Below are positions 35,329-44,328 of a stretch of DNA of 64,000 bases, piece by piece (the first letter of the stretch is position 1; each line of letters starts with the position of its first letter). Position numbers and translations under genes: made by a program. The stretch comes from VXPQ01 sp965117025 (lineage in GTDB: Bacteria > Bacteroidota > Rhodothermia > Rhodothermales > VXPQ01), in contig OZ220746.1 of assembly GCA_965117025.1 (NCBI GenBank), forward strand, positions 806,001 through 870,000. The letters are read 5' to 3'. Below the pieces are notes generated by a model. That model was not told where the DNA came from. It made no database searches and saw only the letters and a list, made by a program, of their open reading frames with translations.

Positions 35329-35934
35329 TCAACCGGATCCCCCGGTATCCGTATCCGGAGAAGCGCCTATGGCGCGCAGCATGGCGCGCAGATCGGAAGA
35401 GGACAATACGCCTCGCATGTGCAGCGCTTCCAGAGCGGCGCGCACCTCGACCGGATCGGTCGGGACATCTCCGGTACGGGCATCTGCTTCCGCCCCCTCT
35501 TCCTGCACTACCTCGTCAAGGAAGTGGGTCACCGCCTCCTGCAAAAAGGCAACCACATACCTGCACGCCCTTGGCCGTCCGGAAAAATCCAGCGTCAGGT
35601 CGAAAGTCGCCCGTCCGCGGTTTACCTGCAGGATTATGCTCCGCCCGCCTATGAGTTTACGCTTCTCTTCCACGCCGACGATATCGGCATAGCGCACATC
35701 CTGGGCCGGCGAAAAATCGTTGTTCTGGAAGACGAGGCGATCTGCCGTAAACACGGCCCCGTCCTTCGCATTGTCCATCCACGTAGCATCGTACAGCGCC
35801 AATACTTCTGACTCGGAAACATCTTCCGCATAATCGTGGAGCGCATTGCGCACTTTTTCTCTGGGAATACGCGGCGCCACGTACAACCCGAGCCCAGGGT
35901 CGTGCGGAATGAGCATATGTACGAGTTCTTTCAT
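35329..35934 (-). CDS. Hypothetical protein with PH-like domain
   Basis: This is a 201-residue soluble protein with no signal peptide. The middle part (about residues 40-125) has the alternating strand pattern of small bacterial PH-like domains: VLALYDATWMD, DGAVFTADRLVFQNN, VRYADIVGVEEK, SIILQVNRGRATFDLTLDF, then a helix with VVAFLQEAVTHFLDEVV. The acidic C-terminal section ends RGVLSSSDLRAMLRAIG followed by a glycine/serine tail. I do not recognise a named family. It lies 53 bp downstream of nuoN on the same strand and may be the last gene of that operon. Confidence 0.65.
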   Translation of the reverse strand: MKELVHMLIPHDPGLGLYVAPRIPREKVRNALHDYAEDVSESEVLALYDATWMDNAKDGAVFTADRLVFQNNDFSPAQDVRYADIVGVEEKRKLIGGRSIILQVNRGRATFDLTLDFSGRPRACRYVVAFLQEAVTHFLDEVVQEEGAEADARTGDVPTDPVEVRAALEALHMRGVLSSSDLRAMLRAIGASPDTDTGGSG

Positions 35935-35987
35935 AACTACATGCCCCTTCAGAGAGGCCGTGCAGCCCCTGAATATCCATGCAATGA

Positions 35988-37490
35988 TCAGTATCCGGCC
36001 GCCATGCCGGACGCCGCCCCCTCAAAAAACGCCCCGGTTACATCAAGAAGCCCTGGCGCAATGCCCAGGACAAGCAACGCCGCCGCACACGCAACCAGCA
36101 CGACCCGCAAAACGAGAGGCGTCGGGAATGCCGCGTCCATCGCAGGCGCCGCCGCCGGGGTATCCTCCGGAGAGCGCATGAAAAAGACGTACAGTACGCG
36201 CAGATAATAAAAAGCCGATACGACACTGGCCAGTACCCCGACCACAACCAGCCAGGTATACCCTGCGTCCACGGCAGGTGCAAACACCGCGTACTTGCCC
36301 AGAAAGCCGCCGAACGGAGGAAATCCTGCGAGACTGAACATGAAGCATCCCATCGTAACGCCGAGGAGAGGTTTGCGGAGACCTACCCCTGCCAGCGAGT
36401 CGAGGGTCTGCTCCCGCCCCACCTTGCCATCCCATTCCAGAAACGCCATCACGCCGAAGGCGCCGATATTCATCAGGGTGTACACGAGCAAGTAATAGAG
36501 CGCACCCGACCAGGCGACAGCCCCTCCGGCAGTCAATCCTACCAGGATATAGCCTCCATGCGCAATGGACGAATAGGCCAGCATGCGTTTAACGTTTGCT
36601 TGCATGACGGCAAGCAGGTTGCCCAGCACCATCGTCACAAGCGCAACGGATGCCAGCAGGGGCGCCCAGCCGTCCACGGCGGTAATGTCACGCAGAATCA
36701 GAATCAGGGCCCCGAATGCCGCCGCCTTCGAGGCCGTGGACATATAGCCCACCATCGTGGTCGGCGCACCCTGATACACATCAGGGGTCCACATATGAAA
36801 CGGTACGGCGCCCACCTTGAAAAAGAATCCGATCAGAAGCAACGCCACACCGGCGCGAAACAACATGACCCGGCCGGTGGTCTCGAGGCCCGCAGCCATC
36901 TCCGGGATATACATCGTGCCGGTTGAACCGTACAGCAAGGCGATCCCGTACAGAAAAAAACCGGTGGCAAACGCTCCGAGCAGAAAATATTTGAGGGCGC
37001 CCTCCGCACTCCCCTCGTCCCCCCGAAACAACCCCGCCATGATATATAGCGATACGGACATCGTTTCCAGCCCGACAAAAACGGCCACCATATTGTTCGC
37101 CGTTCCGAGCACGATCATCCCGGCGGTAGCCAACAGGATCAGCGCATAGACTTCTCCATACTCCTGGCCCGTCCTCTTCCAGTACGCCGGAGACAGCGCC
37201 ACGGTAAGCAACCCGCCGGACAGGATCACGATGTTCACGAAAGACGCGTATCCGCCCGTACGCACCATCCCGTAGAAAGCCGTCCCTGCTTCCGCATTGA
37301 GTTGCAATGCCTCCAGAACAATCCCGATTGCGAGGACGGCGCCGGAGATCCAGGCCAATTCGCGCATGCTATTTCGGAAAGCATCCCAGACGACAAGAAT
37401 AACCCCCGCCCCCGTAGCGAGCATCAGGGGCAAGGTCTTGACCATATCCCCCGGAAGGGCGTCAAAAAACCGGATCAGTTCTGTTTCCAT
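35988..37490 (-). CDS. nuoN: NADH-quinone oxidoreductase subunit N
   Basis: NuoN is one of three antiporter-like proton-pumping subunits in the membrane arm of complex I. The 500-residue product has about 14 hydrophobic segments. Family stretches include FVGLETMSVSLYIMAGLFRGD, KVGAVPFHMWTPDVYQGAPT, VKRMLAYSSIAHGGYILVGL and FSLAGFPPFGGFLGKYAVF, with the conserved glutamate in GLETMS and lysine in FFKVGAVPFH. It is separated from nuoM by nhaD and phhB, whereas in most operons nuoN follows nuoM directly. Confidence 0.95.
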   Translation of the reverse strand: METELIRFFDALPGDMVKTLPLMLATGAGVILVVWDAFRNSMRELAWISGAVLAIGIVLEALQLNAEAGTAFYGMVRTGGYASFVNIVILSGGLLTVALSPAYWKRTGQEYGEVYALILLATAGMIVLGTANNMVAVFVGLETMSVSLYIMAGLFRGDEGSAEGALKYFLLGAFATGFFLYGIALLYGSTGTMYIPEMAAGLETTGRVMLFRAGVALLLIGFFFKVGAVPFHMWTPDVYQGAPTTMVGYMSTASKAAAFGALILILRDITAVDGWAPLLASVALVTMVLGNLLAVMQANVKRMLAYSSIAHGGYILVGLTAGGAVAWSGALYYLLVYTLMNIGAFGVMAFLEWDGKVGREQTLDSLAGVGLRKPLLGVTMGCFMFSLAGFPPFGGFLGKYAVFAPAVDAGYTWLVVVGVLASVVSAFYYLRVLYVFFMRSPEDTPAAAPAMDAAFPTPLVLRVVLVACAAALLVLGIAPGLLDVTGAFFEGAASGMAAGY

Positions 37491-37547
37491 GGTATCGGAA
37501 TCATGTCATCTCCGGGCCGCAGCCGCGAAAATGCGCATATAACGCCC

Positions 37548-37832
37548 TCACAAACGGTCTATCTTCCTGGCCAGCGCGACGTCAAAAGCAGTCACCTTGC
37601 CGCCAGCATCGTGCGTATTGAGTGCAAGAGTCACCCGGTTGTACACATTGTGCAGGTCCGGATGATGATCGAGCGCCTCGGCTTCGAACGCCACCCGGAC
37701 GATGAACCCCATCGCCTCCCGGAAATCGCTGAACGTGACCTGTTTGACGAGCCGGTCGTTCTCGAACGCCCACCCGTCTAGTTCTTGCAAAGCCCGGGCG
37801 ATTTCTTCTCTGGAAAGCGGTTCTCGAGACAT
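37548..37832 (-). CDS. phhB: Pterin-4a-carbinolamine dehydratase
   Basis: This small enzyme dehydrates 4a-hydroxytetrahydrobiopterin and recycles the pterin cofactor of aromatic amino acid hydroxylases. The product is 94 residues from the ATG at 37832 (MSREPLSREEIARALQELDG); the frame opens at 37871 without family similarity. The active-site signature EALDHHPDLHNVYNRVTLAL with NTHDAGGKVT is complete. It is an odd passenger inside the complex I operon, between nhaD (51 bp) and nuoN (57 bp). No pterin-dependent hydroxylase is in the window. In bacteria without one, the protein may have a molybdopterin or other role. Confidence 0.92.
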   Translation of the reverse strand: MSREPLSREEIARALQELDGWAFENDRLVKQVTFSDFREAMGFIVRVAFEAEALDHHPDLHNVYNRVTLALNTHDAGGKVTAFDVALARKIDRL

Positions 37833-37883
37833 AGACCATCGGAATGTGCAGTCTCCTGAAAGCCGGAGCACATGCGAATGTAC

Positions 37884-39554
37884 TTACAGTTGAATGATCC
37901 ATCCACTGTAGAAAATGATCCAGATCACGAAATACACGGGGATCAGGATCGGCAGCGAATACTTCACGAGATAGCCGACGAAACTGGGCACATCGACGCC
38001 GCTCGACTCTGCGATGGCTTTCACCATGAAGTTCGGGGCGTTGCCGATATAGGTCATCGCGCCAAAGAACACAGCCGCCACGGAAATGGCCTGCAGGAAG
38101 ACCCACGAGTCGACCCCCGCCGCAAATTCCCTGACCTGTGCCGCCATGCTTACATCCAGCCCGAATTTGCCCATGGACGCCGCGAGGAAGTTGAGATACG
38201 TCGGCGCATTGTCCAGAATACCCGAAAGGACTCCCGTAGCCCAGTAAAACATGCCCACGGAAAGCGACTCGGAGTTCTGGTGCGCAAACTCGCTGATAAG
38301 CTGGAGGGCCGGCTGCATCGTCGCAAAAATGCCGAGAAACAGCCAGCCTACTTCCCGGATAGGCTCGAACGTAAACTCGTTCTTTTCAAGAGCAGTTTTA
38401 TCGGCGAACACGAAAGCGAGCACGCACACCGAAAACATGATGAGTTCGCGGATGCCGAACGGCAAATGGACACTGCCTATATGCAATCGGGGCACCCATC
38501 CGAAAACCTGCGGATCGATGAACACGGAAAGAATGACCACCAGGACCCATATGAAGTTCTTACTGCCTACGATACCCATCAGGCCGCGGGAAGCGTCGAT
38601 AGCCGGCGCTTCCTGCTTGTTGCGCGCATCGATGACGTAAAAAATACCCAACAGGAGAAACATGGTCGGCAGCCAGATATACCAGACGTGCGTGAACGTC
38701 CAGAAAAAAGGCACGCCGCGCAGAAAACCCAGAAAGAGCGGGGGATCGCCTATAGGGGTAAGACCGCCGCCCACATTGGCGACAAGAAAAATGAAAAAGA
38801 CGATATGGTAGGGTTTCAGGCGGCCCTTGTTGAGACGCATGTACGGCCGGATGAAGAGCATCGCCGCCCCGGTCGTGGCTATCAGGTTGGCCACAAGGGA
38901 GCCCACGAACAGGAGTACGGAATTGGTCCATGGGGTGCCGCGCGCATTCAGGCTGAGAAAAATGCCCGAAGCGGCGATAAACAGGGAAGCGACCAGCGCA
39001 ATGAAGGAAAGATACTCGGCCAGCGCATGCACCATGGGAATCGACGATTCCAGCACGAACAGATAATAGAGCACCACGACGGCGCCGAGCGCCACTGCAT
39101 ACTTGGGATAATGGTGGTGCCAGTGATGCGCATAGAAAAGCGGCCCTGTTGCAATCATGAGCAGCAGCGTGATAAACGGCAGGACAAGCCATACGGGAGG
39201 CAACGGGCCATGGTGGTCATCTTCCCCGCCGCCGTGCTCCGCCGCGCCGGCATGGGCGTCGGCGGGAGCATGCCCCCCGGCTTCCTGCTCGTCGTGCGCG
39301 GTCTCTTGCTCGTCGTGCGCGGCTTCCTGTTCGTCATGCACAGCCCCGGCGTGGTCATCAGCGGCCTCAGCATGGTCGCCAACGACCTGTTCCGGACCGG
39401 ATTCCTGCAGCAAAACGGGGGATGCCGACCATGCGGCGCCCGGCAACAGCAGGCACCCCGCCAGTAAACTTGCCGCCGCAAGCGGCAGACAACGGGAAAA
39501 CACAAGGTGTTTGGGGAAGCGAAGGGAGGAAACGAAGGACATGGCGTATACCAT
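37884..39554 (-). CDS. nhaD: NhaD-type Na+/H+ antiporter
   Basis: The 556-residue product is an ion-transporter-superfamily antiporter that expels sodium in exchange for protons. A signal-like N terminus is followed by an exported acidic, histidine-rich stretch (about residues 50-110) with three near-identical heptads HDEQEAA, HDEQETA, HDEQEAG. Then come 11-13 membrane segments with NVGGGLTPIGDPPLFLGFL and SGILDNAPTYLNF, typical of NhaD. I chose ATG 39554, 3 bp after the nuoM stop; ATG 39542 is an alternative. Position inside the nuo operon suggests that proton pumping and sodium export are co-expressed. Confidence 0.88.
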   Translation of the reverse strand: MVYAMSFVSSLRFPKHLVFSRCLPLAAASLLAGCLLLPGAAWSASPVLLQESGPEQVVGDHAEAADDHAGAVHDEQEAAHDEQETAHDEQEAGGHAPADAHAGAAEHGGGEDDHHGPLPPVWLVLPFITLLLMIATGPLFYAHHWHHHYPKYAVALGAVVVLYYLFVLESSIPMVHALAEYLSFIALVASLFIAASGIFLSLNARGTPWTNSVLLFVGSLVANLIATTGAAMLFIRPYMRLNKGRLKPYHIVFFIFLVANVGGGLTPIGDPPLFLGFLRGVPFFWTFTHVWYIWLPTMFLLLGIFYVIDARNKQEAPAIDASRGLMGIVGSKNFIWVLVVILSVFIDPQVFGWVPRLHIGSVHLPFGIRELIMFSVCVLAFVFADKTALEKNEFTFEPIREVGWLFLGIFATMQPALQLISEFAHQNSESLSVGMFYWATGVLSGILDNAPTYLNFLAASMGKFGLDVSMAAQVREFAAGVDSWVFLQAISVAAVFFGAMTYIGNAPNFMVKAIAESSGVDVPSFVGYLVKYSLPILIPVYFVIWIIFYSGWIIQL

Positions 39555-39557
39555 CAA

Positions 39558-41219
39558 TCAGTTGCTTACATCCGAAAAACCCGTTCCGGGCGTCCCGTCG
39601 GAGTGCGAACCCGTTGCCGTCTCCGAGTCGGGGGTCGGAGAAGAATATCCAAAAAAACGAGTGGCGTCTTGTGTGCTGCGGGCATCCTCCGCAGCCATGC
39701 GTTTTTCCTGAATCGACTCCAGCAGGAACTGCGTGGCCGGTTCGCTTTTTTGCAAAAACCGGTTCGGAGCAAAACCCAGTACAAACATAAGCACGACCAG
39801 CGGAACCATGAGCGCAATCTCACGGCCCGTCATATCGTGCATGGTGCGGTTCTCTTCCTTGTCGAGTTGTCCGAAAAATGTCTTGTAGACCATCCACAAA
39901 AGATATACGGCCGCCAGAATGACACCGGTTGTCGCCGCGGCAATCAGCACAGGATGTCCGATCAGGTCGCTCCGGAATGCCCCGAGGAGGATCATAAACT
40001 CGCCCACAAAACCGTTGAGCCCCGGCAGCCCGGCGGAGGCAAGCACCGAAAAGATCATAAAAAACGTGAGGATGGGAACGGTTCGGGCAATCCCGCCGAA
40101 ATCGTCCATTTCGCGGGTGTGGCGGCGCTCGTACAACATACCGAGAAGCAAAAAGAGCGCCCCTGTGGACAATCCATGATTGACCATCTGAATAACGGCG
40201 CCCTGCATAGCCTCTATCGTGAACGCAAAAATACCGAGCACGACGAAGCCGAGGTGGCTGATCGAAGAATAGGCTACAAGACTCTTGGCGTCGGACTGTA
40301 CCCGGGAAACAAGCGCACCGTAAATAATACCGATGACCGCAAGGATAGCGAAAGGAAGTGCGTAATCGTACGCGGCATTAGGAAAAAAGGGCAGGCAAAA
40401 GCGCACGAGCCCGTAGGTGCCCATCTTCAGGAGCACGCCGGCAAGGATCACCGATCCGCCCGTCGGGGCCTCCACATGCGCATCCGGCAGCCAGGTGTGC
40501 AAGGGGAAAATCGGCACCTTGACCGCGAACGCAAGCGCGAAGACAGGAAACAGCCAGGCTTGCAGGCCCACTGGCGTATCGAACGCCAGTAACTTGTACC
40601 AGTCCGTGGTGAAGACGCCGCCGTTCACGGCGTCGCCCGCAGCATATCCGAGATAGAGAATCCCGACCAGCATAAGCAGCGAGCCCGTCAGGGTAAACAG
40701 TACGAACTTGACAGCGGCGTAGATGCGCCGGGGTCCGCCCCATATCCCGATGATGAAATACATCGGGATCAGCGTGAGTTCGAAAAAGATGTAAAACAGA
40801 AATACGTCGAACGCGCAGAAAACGCCGGTGACTCCCGTCTGAAGAATGAGCAGCAGCGTGTAGTATCCCTTGCGCTGCTTGCCTATGTAATTCCAGGAAG
40901 AAAGCACGACGATGGGCCCAAGCAGCGTCGTAAGCATGACAAGCAGCAGACTGAGCCCATCGATGCCGACAAAGTACTTTATATCTACGCTGTCCGGGAA
41001 CCAGATAAACCGGTCGACCAACTGGGGCGTCCCGGCTAACTCCGCGGAAGCGTCGAACGCCGCAAAAAGCACGATGGATAACAGGAACGCGATCACCGTC
41101 GTCCCCAGCGCCATCCACCGCACGACGCGATCGTTGCGCGCCATAAGAGTCAGCAGCGCACCCGCAAGGGGCAGAAAAATAACAAGCGATGTGATATACG
41201 GGATCGACATGACGTCCAT
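39558..41219 (-). CDS. nuoM: NADH-quinone oxidoreductase subunit M
   Basis: NuoM is an antiporter-like proton-pumping subunit of complex I. The product is 553 residues from the ATG at 41219 (MDVMSIPYITSLVIFLPLAG), 5 bp after the nuoL stop; the frame extends to 41603 as a shadow of nuoL. Family motifs are FYIFFELTLIPMYFIIGIWG, FPLHTWLPDAHVEAPTGGSV and VAYSSISHLGFVVLGIFAF. The catalytic-channel glutamate in FFELTLIP and the lysine in LLKMGTYGL are present. The C-terminal tail of about 50 residues after the last membrane segment is hydrophilic and serine/threonine-rich, longer than in E. coli. Confidence 0.95.
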   Translation of the reverse strand: MDVMSIPYITSLVIFLPLAGALLTLMARNDRVVRWMALGTTVIAFLLSIVLFAAFDASAELAGTPQLVDRFIWFPDSVDIKYFVGIDGLSLLLVMLTTLLGPIVVLSSWNYIGKQRKGYYTLLLILQTGVTGVFCAFDVFLFYIFFELTLIPMYFIIGIWGGPRRIYAAVKFVLFTLTGSLLMLVGILYLGYAAGDAVNGGVFTTDWYKLLAFDTPVGLQAWLFPVFALAFAVKVPIFPLHTWLPDAHVEAPTGGSVILAGVLLKMGTYGLVRFCLPFFPNAAYDYALPFAILAVIGIIYGALVSRVQSDAKSLVAYSSISHLGFVVLGIFAFTIEAMQGAVIQMVNHGLSTGALFLLLGMLYERRHTREMDDFGGIARTVPILTFFMIFSVLASAGLPGLNGFVGEFMILLGAFRSDLIGHPVLIAAATTGVILAAVYLLWMVYKTFFGQLDKEENRTMHDMTGREIALMVPLVVLMFVLGFAPNRFLQKSEPATQFLLESIQEKRMAAEDARSTQDATRFFGYSSPTPDSETATGSHSDGTPGTGFSDVSN

Positions 41220-41224
41220 GAAAA

Positions 41225-43258
41225 TCACAGGGCGAGCATGATCGCTACGACGAAAACAGCACCCAGCACGATTACTGTGGCGTAGTGCTGCACACGGCCG
41301 GTTTGTATGCGGCGCGTGAGACGACTGACCGAAGCAATCAGGTTTGCAAGACCGTTTACCGCACCATCCACCACCCGGGTATCGAAAGCGGCGCACCCCC
41401 GCTTGGCCAGCCGCAAGACGGGACGGACCACGGCACGGTCGTACAACGCATCCCAGAAATACTTGCCTTGCCATATCCGGTACAGGCCGCCCAGGCGCCG
41501 GGCGATGCGCTCGTCGAAAGCCAGCCCGTGCATGCCATAAGCCCGCATGGCGAAACCGACGCCCGCCACGGCAATGATCGCTCCGACGATCAGCAGCGCC
41601 CATTCAATCCAGATAAACCCTGCGCCATGCTCGACGGCAGGCGGCTCCGCTACCGGCCCGCCGTATGGCGCGCCCAGCCAGTGATGAATCCAGTTGAATC
41701 TGCCGTGCCCGATCACGGCGGGCAAGCCGATAAACCCGCCCAGTACGGACAACACGGCGAGGATCCACAATGGAACCGTCATGGTCCAGGGCGATTCGCT
41801 CGGCTGTATCCGGTCGGATGCAGGCCATCGCGACCTCCCCTCGAACGTGAGCATATACGACCGCATCATGTAGAACGCCGTCAGAAATGCCGTAACGATC
41901 CCGATCACCCAGACAAACCAGGCATACGCATGGCCGTCGTACCCGTACTCGAACACCCGGAAGAGGATTTCGTCCTTGGAAAAGAAGCCGGCAAGCGGGG
42001 GCAGACCCGCAATGGCAAGGGTCGCAATAAGGTACGTCAGGCCCGTGGCGGGCAGGTACCGGGAAAGTCCTCCCATGGTTCGCATGTCCTGCGGATCGAA
42101 CGGGTGGACGATACCCTCATCGGGGGCATCATCCTCCGCCTCGGAAAGCAAGTCGTCTTCCTCCAGGTCATGCTCGACGGCATGCATCGCATGAATGACG
42201 CTTCCGGATCCCAAAAAGAGGCATCCCTTGAAAAAGGCATGCGTAACCACATGGAAGATCGACACGAAAAAAGCCCCGACGCCCGCTGCCGCAAACATAT
42301 ATCCAAGCTGCGAGACCGTCGAGTAGGCGAGCACTTTCTTGATATCGTTCTGCACGCTCGCCACGGTGGCCGCCATAATGGCCGTCAGGGCGCCGACGAT
42401 GGCGATAACCGCCATGACGGCCGGCGCTTCCAGTACGACGGGGGAAAAACGGGCAAGCAGGTACAGCCCGCTGGTAACCATCGTGGCGGCATGAATGAGC
42501 GCAGACACAGGGGTCGGTCCCGCCATCGCGTCCGGCAGCCAGGTAAACAGGGGGATCTGAGCGCTTTTACCCGTTGCACCGATGAAAAGCAACAGTACGA
42601 CCCAGTTGAGTACATGCTGCGGAAGCGTATCGACGGCCTGAAGCAAACTGCCGAAATCAAGCGCACCGACTTCCCGGTAGAGCAGAAATATGGCCAGCAG
42701 GAAGGCAAAATCGCCTATCCGGTTCATAATGAAGGCCTTGTTCGCCGCCGCGCTGTTCCTGAAGTTCTCGTACCAGAATCCGATCAGCAACCAGGAACAC
42801 AACCCCACTCCCTCCCAGCCCAGGAAAAGCACCGGCACATTGTCCGCCAGCACCAGATTCAGCATGGCGAAGATGAACAGGTTCAGGTAGGCGAAAAAGC
42901 GCCAGTATCCCCTGTCGCCGTGCATGTATCCGATCGAATACAGATGAATGATGCCTCCGACCCCCGTGACGACCAGCGTCATGAGCAGGGAAAGGGCATC
43001 GATGCGATAGGCGAACGAAAGCTCGAAATCACCCGCCGACATCCAGGTGTAATAGTCGACGAGCAGCGGTTCCCCTCCATAACCGACAAAAAGATAGACG
43101 GTTATGGCGAACGGGATAGCAACCATCGCCGTAGCCAGCCCTCCGATAAGCCCTTCGTGAGGGCGCAAGTCCGGCATGAACAGGCCGCTCAGGCCGATGC
43201 AGACCGCCCCTATCAGCGGCAACAGGATAATAAGACCTACCAGCAGGTCCGCTTGCAT
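41225..43258 (-). CDS. nuoL: NADH-quinone oxidoreductase subunit L
   Basis: NuoL is the distal antiporter-like subunit of complex I and carries the long lateral helix. The 677-residue product has about 15-16 hydrophobic segments with FLGWEGVGLCSWLLIGFWYE, PLFTWLPDAMAGPTPVSALI and VQNDIKKVLAYSTVSQLGYM. An acidic loop (EHDLEEDDLLSEAEDDAPDE) sits after HAMHAVEHD, where the family normally has a short M..GGL region; that loop is longer than usual. The length is otherwise normal. It is 36 bp after nuoK and 5 bp before nuoM. Confidence 0.96.
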   Translation of the reverse strand: MQADLLVGLIILLPLIGAVCIGLSGLFMPDLRPHEGLIGGLATAMVAIPFAITVYLFVGYGGEPLLVDYYTWMSAGDFELSFAYRIDALSLLMTLVVTGVGGIIHLYSIGYMHGDRGYWRFFAYLNLFIFAMLNLVLADNVPVLFLGWEGVGLCSWLLIGFWYENFRNSAAANKAFIMNRIGDFAFLLAIFLLYREVGALDFGSLLQAVDTLPQHVLNWVVLLLFIGATGKSAQIPLFTWLPDAMAGPTPVSALIHAATMVTSGLYLLARFSPVVLEAPAVMAVIAIVGALTAIMAATVASVQNDIKKVLAYSTVSQLGYMFAAAGVGAFFVSIFHVVTHAFFKGCLFLGSGSVIHAMHAVEHDLEEDDLLSEAEDDAPDEGIVHPFDPQDMRTMGGLSRYLPATGLTYLIATLAIAGLPPLAGFFSKDEILFRVFEYGYDGHAYAWFVWVIGIVTAFLTAFYMMRSYMLTFEGRSRWPASDRIQPSESPWTMTVPLWILAVLSVLGGFIGLPAVIGHGRFNWIHHWLGAPYGGPVAEPPAVEHGAGFIWIEWALLIVGAIIAVAGVGFAMRAYGMHGLAFDERIARRLGGLYRIWQGKYFWDALYDRAVVRPVLRLAKRGCAAFDTRVVDGAVNGLANLIASVSRLTRRIQTGRVQHYATVIVLGAVFVVAIMLAL

Positions 43259-43295
43259 ATCGGATTCGCCCCGTCAGGAGCGTGTGGGTCGTTAC

Positions 43296-43601
43296 CTAAA
43301 ACTTGAACAGATTGAACCGGCTTAGATCGACCGTCTCTTTCTTCCGGAACAACGCAATGACGATGGCGAGCCCCACGGCGGCTTCCGCCGCAGCTACCGC
43401 CATCACGAAGAAAACCAGCACTTGCCCCGCCACATCGCCCATGGATCGGCTGAACGCCACCAGCGTGATATTGACGGCGTTGAGCATCAATTCAATCGAC
43501 ATGAATACAACGATCGCATTGCGGCGCAGCAGTACGCCGAGTGCGCCGATCGTAAACAGCACGGCGCTTAGCGACAAATACCAGGCAAGCGTCAATTCCA
43601 T
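43296..43601 (-). CDS. nuoK: NADH-quinone oxidoreductase subunit K
   Basis: NuoK is a small complex I subunit homologous to MrpC and carries glutamates needed for proton transfer. The 101-residue product has three membrane segments: WYLSLSAVLFTIGALGVLL, FMSIELMLNAVNITLVAF and FFVMAVAAAEAAVGLAIVIA. The conserved glutamates in MSIELMLN and AAAEAAVG are both there. The length is exactly typical. It begins 5 bp after the nuoJ stop. Confidence 0.96.
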   Translation of the reverse strand: MELTLAWYLSLSAVLFTIGALGVLLRRNAIVVFMSIELMLNAVNITLVAFSRSMGDVAGQVLVFFVMAVAAAEAAVGLAIVIALFRKKETVDLSRFNLFKF

Positions 43602-43606
43602 GTCAT

Positions 43607-44110
43607 TTACTCGAACTTTCTCCGGGCAAGCAGCACGGCTCCGATGGTGGCCACCAACAGCAGAATGCCTGTGATTTCAAGGGGCAACGCATATCTCGTC
43701 AGCAATTCCTGACCGAGCGCCGAAGCAGACCCGGAAGCAGCGTCCGGCATCGTCGGTTCCGGCAAAAGGTCCAGGCTACCCGCCAATACGTACATCAGTT
43801 GGGCAAGTATGGCCATGCCCAGTAAAAAGGCGACGGCAAGTTTCCGGTTCAGGCTCTGCACCTTCGGGAGCGCCGCGAGATTCAACAGCATGATGACGAA
43901 AAGGAAGAGCACCATGATGGCCCCGGCGTACACGAGAATCTGTATCACGCCGATAAACCGGGCGTTCATCGTGATGTACAGAGCCGCCACGCAAAACAGG
44001 TTGAGTACGAGCCAAAGCGCCCCGGAAACGGGACTTCTGGAAACGATGAGCCCGACCCCCGAAGCGATCGCCACCGCGGCGAAAAAGAAAAAGAAAAGCT
44101 GGGAAAACAT
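43607..44110 (-). CDS. nuoJ: NADH-quinone oxidoreductase subunit J
   Basis: NuoJ is a complex I membrane subunit next to NuoK. The 167-residue product has five hydrophobic segments, including GLIVSRSPVSGALWLVLNLF, FIGVIQILVYAGAIMVLFLF and ALPLEITGILLLVATIGAVL. The conserved tyrosine/glycine stretch VYAGAIMVLF is characteristic. It is the first gene of this operon; nuoA-I are not in the window, so the complex is encoded in at least two places. The 218-bp region shared with the divergent mdh must hold both promoters, but none is convincing by eye. Confidence 0.95.
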   Translation of the reverse strand: MFSQLFFFFFAAVAIASGVGLIVSRSPVSGALWLVLNLFCVAALYITMNARFIGVIQILVYAGAIMVLFLFVIMLLNLAALPKVQSLNRKLAVAFLLGMAILAQLMYVLAGSLDLLPEPTMPDAASGSASALGQELLTRYALPLEITGILLLVATIGAVLLARRKFE

Positions 44111-44328
44111 GTATTGAAATCGGAACGCGGCAGGCGAACCCGGAGCGCAGTATCTACCCCTGACGGGAAAAGGTAGACAAAATGCCGCGACGGGACAAGA
44201 TAATATCCCGTAAATCCCCCGTGAATATGTGCGCTGGAGCGTCTACGGCGTATATTGTCGCCGCATCGCCCCATTCTCTTCGGGCAGAGGCAACGTATGC
44301 CTTTGTCCACCAAGCATTGCAAAAAATC

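Noticed and set aside
39230..39380. Repetitive segment in nhaD as a CRISPR or microsatellite
   Set aside because: The repeats are in-frame heptad codons of the NhaD N terminus and not spacer-separated.
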